A model generated the notes under the pieces. The model did no database searches and was not told the origin of the DNA. It saw only the letters and a list, made by a program, of their open reading frames with translations. Shown piece by piece: positions 4,803 to 8,339 of a stretch of 8,339 nt of DNA (positions are counted from its first letter, which is position 1; every line of letters starts with the position of its first letter). The translations under genes and the position numbers were made by a program. Source of the DNA: an uncultured Lachnospiraceae bacterium (GTDB lineage Bacteria; Bacillota; Clostridia; Lachnospirales; Lachnospiraceae); NCBI GenBank assembly GCA_947628025.1, contig CANQYH010000132.1, forward strand, positions 1 to 8,339. The letters are read 5' to 3'.

Positions 4803-6020
4803 TCACGCATAATATTTCTCAATCCGCTTCAGCACGCCGTCAAAATCCATGTCCCGGACTTCCGAGAATTCCTCCGTATTCAGCCCCGTATTCAAAACGG
4901 TCTTAAACAGATAGAAATCGTAGATCGGAGGCTCATGGTTTTTCCCCAGGAGATTTTCCCTGATCGAACCCGTTTTGGCAATCAGGCAGAGGTACTGGTA
5001 CGACCGGTCTATGTACTGCGTATGGTTGTTGGGATGCGCGTACGTAAAATGCTGCGTCGGCGTCAGCGCGATCAGATTTTCAAGGCAGTCCGCGATCTCC
5101 GGATAATCGCCCGCCGGGAAAATATGGTGCATCTGCGTCGCCGGATCCGCCAGGTGCCGGTCCTCTTTCAGTTCCGTCAGACCGCCCCGGTACAGATCGT
5201 TGAAGCGCCGGAGATTTTTCTTCGCGCGGTTGATCCGATACGCCGTCATGCAGTCTTCGTCCGGTTTCGGCAGCGTGCTCTCGTACTCGCCTCGTGTCAT
5301 TTCCTTGGGCTTCTCCGACAGGATGTCGCGCCAGTTCCGCTGGTTATACAGAAGCATGTCCTGCGTTATGACGTCTTTCGAAATATGGCCCTTTTCCGTT
5401 CCGCGCTTTTTGTATTTGCAGGCCAGCGGGTTCAGCACTTTCGTAAAGATCCTCCCGCACTCCGTGGCCCCGTTGATCGGCGTATTCTCTTTCGTAAAAT
5501 CCGTATACCGTTCTTTCAGTTCCCGGAAACTGTCATGATCCTGCATCCGAAAAAATTTCTCGAAAAAGGGATAGATTCCGCTGTCCCGCAGCACCTTTTC
5601 AATATAGAGGCACAGAAACTGGTAACAGTTCCTCTCTCTGAAACTGATATATTCCAGAATATCCTTATTTACGATCTGATAAATGTATCTGGCGCCCATC
5701 TTTTCCCCATGGATAACGCCCGCCGCGTCCAGGAGCTTGATCGGCTGTCCGAAATATTTATCGTACTCATTCGACGCCTTTTCCGACGGGTTCGGCTTGC
5801 TGAAGATCTGCCGCACATTCTCCACGGTATAATCGCTGTACCAGATATCGTTCACGGAGAACCCGGCATGAGGGCTGCGCTCCGTAAACTCCAGGATACA
5901 GTCGGACACCAGACAGACCACGTCCATCGTGCATTTCTGGTCGATCCACCTGCCGTTATGCGTTTTTCGGATATCATAATCATGGGCGTCAAGAAACGCC
6001 TGTATCGCTGCGTTGTCCAT
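4803..6020 (-). CDS. HNH-family type II restriction endonuclease
   Basis: This 405-residue protein is probably the nuclease of the restriction-modification system formed with the fused methyltransferase upstream. The catalytic core appears near the C-terminal third: QMHHIFPAGDY (296-306, with His298/His299), ENLIALTP (314-321, with Asn315) and His324/His329. This is the His-His ... Asn ... His order of an HNH (beta-beta-alpha-metal) nuclease. The N-terminal part, including RWIDQKCTMDVV (24-35), is probably for DNA recognition; I do not recognise a defined domain there. The ATG at 6020 has AAAGGAGG at 6 bases and overlaps the methyltransferase gene by 32 bp, so synthesis is probably coupled and follows the methylase. 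Paired cytosine plus adenine methylation with an HNH nuclease recalls the Alw26I/Eco31I/Esp3I type IIS group. Those nucleases are, as far as I recall, longer, so the family and recognition site remain open. No clear terminator follows. Confidence 0.8.
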   Translation of the reverse strand: MDNAAIQAFLDAHDYDIRKTHNGRWIDQKCTMDVVCLVSDCILEFTERSPHAGFSVNDIWYSDYTVENVRQIFSKPNPSEKASNEYDKYFGQPIKLLDAAGVIHGEKMGARYIYQIVNKDILEYISFRERNCYQFLCLYIEKVLRDSGIYPFFEKFFRMQDHDSFRELKERYTDFTKENTPINGATECGRIFTKVLNPLACKYKKRGTEKGHISKDVITQDMLLYNQRNWRDILSEKPKEMTRGEYESTLPKPDEDCMTAYRINRAKKNLRRFNDLYRGGLTELKEDRHLADPATQMHHIFPAGDYPEIADCLENLIALTPTQHFTYAHPNNHTQYIDRSYQYLCLIAKTGSIRENLLGKNHEPPIYDFYLFKTVLNTGLNTEEFSEVRDMDFDGVLKRIEKYYA

Positions 6021-8339
6021 GGGCGTCCTCCTTTAATACCCCGTAAAAGAACACGCTTGCCGCGTCGACATTCAAAGAACGGGTCTGATAATTGCGGGCG
6101 ATCCGGTAAAATTCTCTGTATTCGTCCGACGCAAAATATTCCATCTGGCGTTCGGTCAGATCCAGTTTTTCTTTGGGGATCAGAACCGCCACCGAACCGT
6201 TCACGATCACGCCGCCCGGATTTCTCATGACTCTCGGCTTATACGTCATATTGGGCGTCAGATACACGGTCCGGTCGCCGACGTATCTGTAAGCCGCCAA
6301 CCCCTCCGCAACCGTTTGCTCAATATAGGAGTCATATCCGGGGATATCCAGGACCGTCTTTCCGTCGTCGCTGATATTCCTGGACTTCAGTACGCGCAGA
6401 GATCCCGGCCTCTTCTCCGGCGCGGTGTTGGAATTGGTGATCTGCCGGTCCCTGAACACCGCAAATCTGTCGAAATCCAGCCGCTCCGAAACTTTATCAA
6501 AAAACGCGTTCCGGTAGATCAGCCAGTACGGGAAGCACCCGTCGGTGATATATCTCTGGTCCTGCGTCAGCGTCTTTCGCAGCGTCAGCGACTGCACCAC
6601 CGTTTTCGACGGCCGCTCATTGTTCCCGATAAACAGGCAGACCGTCTCGACCAGCACCCCTTTAAATCCGTTTTCGCCGTAATCCTGTATACAGTGTATC
6701 CTTTTTTGAGACAATAGGTTACGCGTCACTGAAAACTCCGGCGTGTTTAAAACCGCTTTCGGCATGATCATGGCCACATAATCGCCCAGCGCCAGGGCCT
6801 TTTCCAGAAAGAACTCCGACATATTGGTCGTGTCCTGGTTATAATTGTTTTTTAAATATTTCGCCGCCTCCTTGGCTTTCAGCTTGCTAAACGGCGGGTT
6901 CCCCACTACCAGGTCGTAATGCTCCCCAAACGCATATGTCAGCGTATCCGCGCAGATGTAGCGGATCTCAAAGTTTCGCGGGATCCTCTGCTTCTCCAGC
7001 AGCAGCTTTAAGATCGTCAGATCTTCCTCGTCGATGTCAACCACATCCAGATAAACTTTCGCGGTGCCCTCATATTTGCGGAACAGGAACGGAATAAAAT
7101 TGCCGACGCCGGCCGCCGGTTCCAGGATCCGGATCTCTTCTTTCGCCAGATCCGGCAGCTGCCTGTAAATCTCGTTGATAATGAATTTATTGGTATAATA
7201 TCCCCCGTTATTCTCGCGTTTGGTATTCGCCAGCTCCGCGATTCTCGCCAGCGAAGCGCATCCGATGTTGAGCGGATTTTCCTCAATGAAGCGGATCAGG
7301 CTGCCGGCCGTCCCCAACTCATATTTCTCAATGATCCGCTTCACGGCGGCGCTCTCTAAGTGCTTCTGTCCGAGAAATTCCCGCATGTTGCAGGCGATCC
7401 TGTAAAAGATCTGCGTCGGAACCGCTTCCCCGATACACTGGCGTATCTTTATCTCCTCTTTTTTTAACAGCGCGCGCTTTTCTTTATCCGATAATGCGTT
7501 CAGCTCCTCCAGAGGCCGGTCTACCCATTGAAAATCGTCCGGGACCGTCATCATGCGCATCAGCTCGCGGACCGAAAATACGCGGTCCTCCTCCGGATGC
7601 ACCGTATTCTGGCTGGCCAGCTGATCGTTACGCGTATGGATGCAGGGAGCCGCCTTGTCCCAGTACTGGCGGGTATATTTATCGCCGTTTTTTCTGATAT
7701 TGGGAACGATCTTCCCGTTAATGACCTTGTGCGGGCGTTTTTTTTCATCCTCCTGGTCAAACGCGCTCTCTCCCTCTTTCAGATCGTGGATCCAGCAGCG
7801 CATCTGCTCCGGATAGGTCCGGAACGCATGATAAAAATCCGCGGCGCAGATCTCCCCCCATGCAAGCTCCGGCATCCCCCCGATCACGTCCCGCAGCGTT
7901 TTTTCTTCCGTATACTCAGGATAAAATTCCACCGGCGTGACATATTCCGACAGATTGCGGCTGACGCCGATCACAAGCGTCCGCGTCCGCGAAGAATGGG
8001 AACCGTAATTTTTAAAATTTAAAATGCGGCTCATGATGCTGTATTTTTCGCTTAATTCTTCCTCGATCACATCCCCGATGGCCTTGATGTGCCCGTCCGG
8101 AGCCGTACAGCCGGTCTTCATAAACGCGGCCACATTTTCAAAAATAAAAAAGCGCGGGCCAACGCTCTGGATCATCCGGATGGACTCGACCACCAGACTG
8201 TTGCGGACGATCTCATCCTCAGTTTTTTTATGATTGGCGACCGACATGCCCTGGCAGGGAGGCGTCGCGATCAATACGTCCACTCGGTCGTTGCCGGCGG
8301 CCTGCCAGCGCGCGATCTCCGCAAAGATCCGGGTTTTCG
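5989..8339 (-). CDS. fused C5-cytosine / N6-adenine DNA methyltransferase; N terminus outside the window
   Basis: At least 782 residues are visible and the frame stays open to the window edge, so the N terminus (with C5 motif I) is missing. Residue numbers count from the in-frame GTG at 8283, which is not the true start. The first domain is a C5-cytosine methyltransferase: PPCQG with catalytic Cys10 (motif IV), ENV (50-52 region, motif VI), SRTRTLVIGV (98-107, motif VIII), RELMRMMTVPDDF (239-251, motif IX) and IGEAVPTQIFYRIA (284-297, motif X). The target recognition region lies between about 110 and 235. After a linker comes a gamma-type adenine methyltransferase: a GGYYTN stretch (360-365), SAM motif I LEPAAGVGNF (387-396), the acidic end VVDID (414-418), and the catalytic motif NPPF (462-465). 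A presumed recognition domain fills the last 200 residues. Such a fusion can methylate a cytosine and an adenine, for example on the two strands of an asymmetric site. It protects host DNA from the HNH nuclease encoded immediately downstream. Confidence 0.92.
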   Translation of the reverse strand, partial: KTRIFAEIARWQAAGNDRVDVLIATPPCQGMSVANHKKTEDEIVRNSLVVESIRMIQSVGPRFFIFENVAAFMKTGCTAPDGHIKAIGDVIEEELSEKYSIMSRILNFKNYGSHSSRTRTLVIGVSRNLSEYVTPVEFYPEYTEEKTLRDVIGGMPELAWGEICAADFYHAFRTYPEQMRCWIHDLKEGESAFDQEDEKKRPHKVINGKIVPNIRKNGDKYTRQYWDKAAPCIHTRNDQLASQNTVHPEEDRVFSVRELMRMMTVPDDFQWVDRPLEELNALSDKEKRALLKKEEIKIRQCIGEAVPTQIFYRIACNMREFLGQKHLESAAVKRIIEKYELGTAGSLIRFIEENPLNIGCASLARIAELANTKRENNGGYYTNKFIINEIYRQLPDLAKEEIRILEPAAGVGNFIPFLFRKYEGTAKVYLDVVDIDEEDLTILKLLLEKQRIPRNFEIRYICADTLTYAFGEHYDLVVGNPPFSKLKAKEAAKYLKNNYNQDTTNMSEFFLEKALALGDYVAMIMPKAVLNTPEFSVTRNLLSQKRIHCIQDYGENGFKGVLVETVCLFIGNNERPSKTVVQSLTLRKTLTQDQRYITDGCFPYWLIYRNAFFDKVSERLDFDRFAVFRDRQITNSNTAPEKRPGSLRVLKSRNISDDGKTVLDIPGYDSYIEQTVAEGLAAYRYVGDRTVYLTPNMTYKPRVMRNPGGVIVNGSVAVLIPKEKLDLTERQMEYFASDEYREFYRIARNYQTRSLNVDAASVFFYGVLKEDAHGQRSDTGVS

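Noticed and set aside
4755..6230. A 491-codon plus-strand ORF across the endonuclease gene
   Set aside because: It is antisense to a gene with HNH motifs, a good ribosome binding site and an overlap with its partner gene; its arginine-rich composition is typical of an antisense shadow.

Overview
This window most likely comes from a member of the Clostridia (Bacillota). Reasons are a near-consensus sigma-A promoter, strong AGGAGG-type ribosome binding sites, intrinsic terminators with short U-tracts, and an ECF-type ThiW transporter subunit beside a ThiM/ThiE/ThiD set. All convincing genes lie on the minus strand, so the window reads functionally from right to left. By eye the thiamine genes look more GC-rich than the flanking restriction-modification and ABC-transporter genes; I did not compute composition.

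Right part (8339 to 4803): a restriction-modification system. A very large DNA methyltransferase enters from outside the window. It fuses a C5-cytosine methyltransferase (PPCQG, ENV, motifs VIII to X) to an N6-adenine-type methyltransferase (LEPAAGVGNF, NPPF). Its stop overlaps by 32 bp the start of a 405-residue HNH endonuclease. One cytosine and one adenine modification activity with an HNH nuclease recalls the Alw26I/Eco31I/Esp3I type IIS systems. That family assignment is inference.

Middle part (4782 to 4280): a leader of about 470 nt ahead of thiW. It has a TTGACA-17-TACACT promoter, a canonical TPP riboswitch, an intrinsic terminator, a structured stretch I cannot name, and a second element. 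The second element repeats the pyrimidine-sensing half of the TPP aptamer (same 18 bases with the same 8-nt gap) but has a different pyrophosphate-sensing half, followed by another terminator-like hairpin. This is the most interesting part of the window.

Left-centre part (4279 to 1129): a thiamine precursor salvage operon, thiW-thiM-thiE-thiD. ThiW probably imports the thiazole precursor, ThiM phosphorylates it, ThiD makes the pyrimidine diphosphate, and ThiE joins the two into thiamine phosphate. thiM and thiE overlap. thiE and thiD are separated by an AT-richer segment flanked by a 12-bp direct repeat, which looks like an insertion or duplication. De novo genes such as thiC or thiG are not in the window.

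Left end (1128 to 1): a 35-codon ORF of uncertain reality, then the membrane domain of an ABC exporter whose nucleotide-binding domain would lie beyond base 1.
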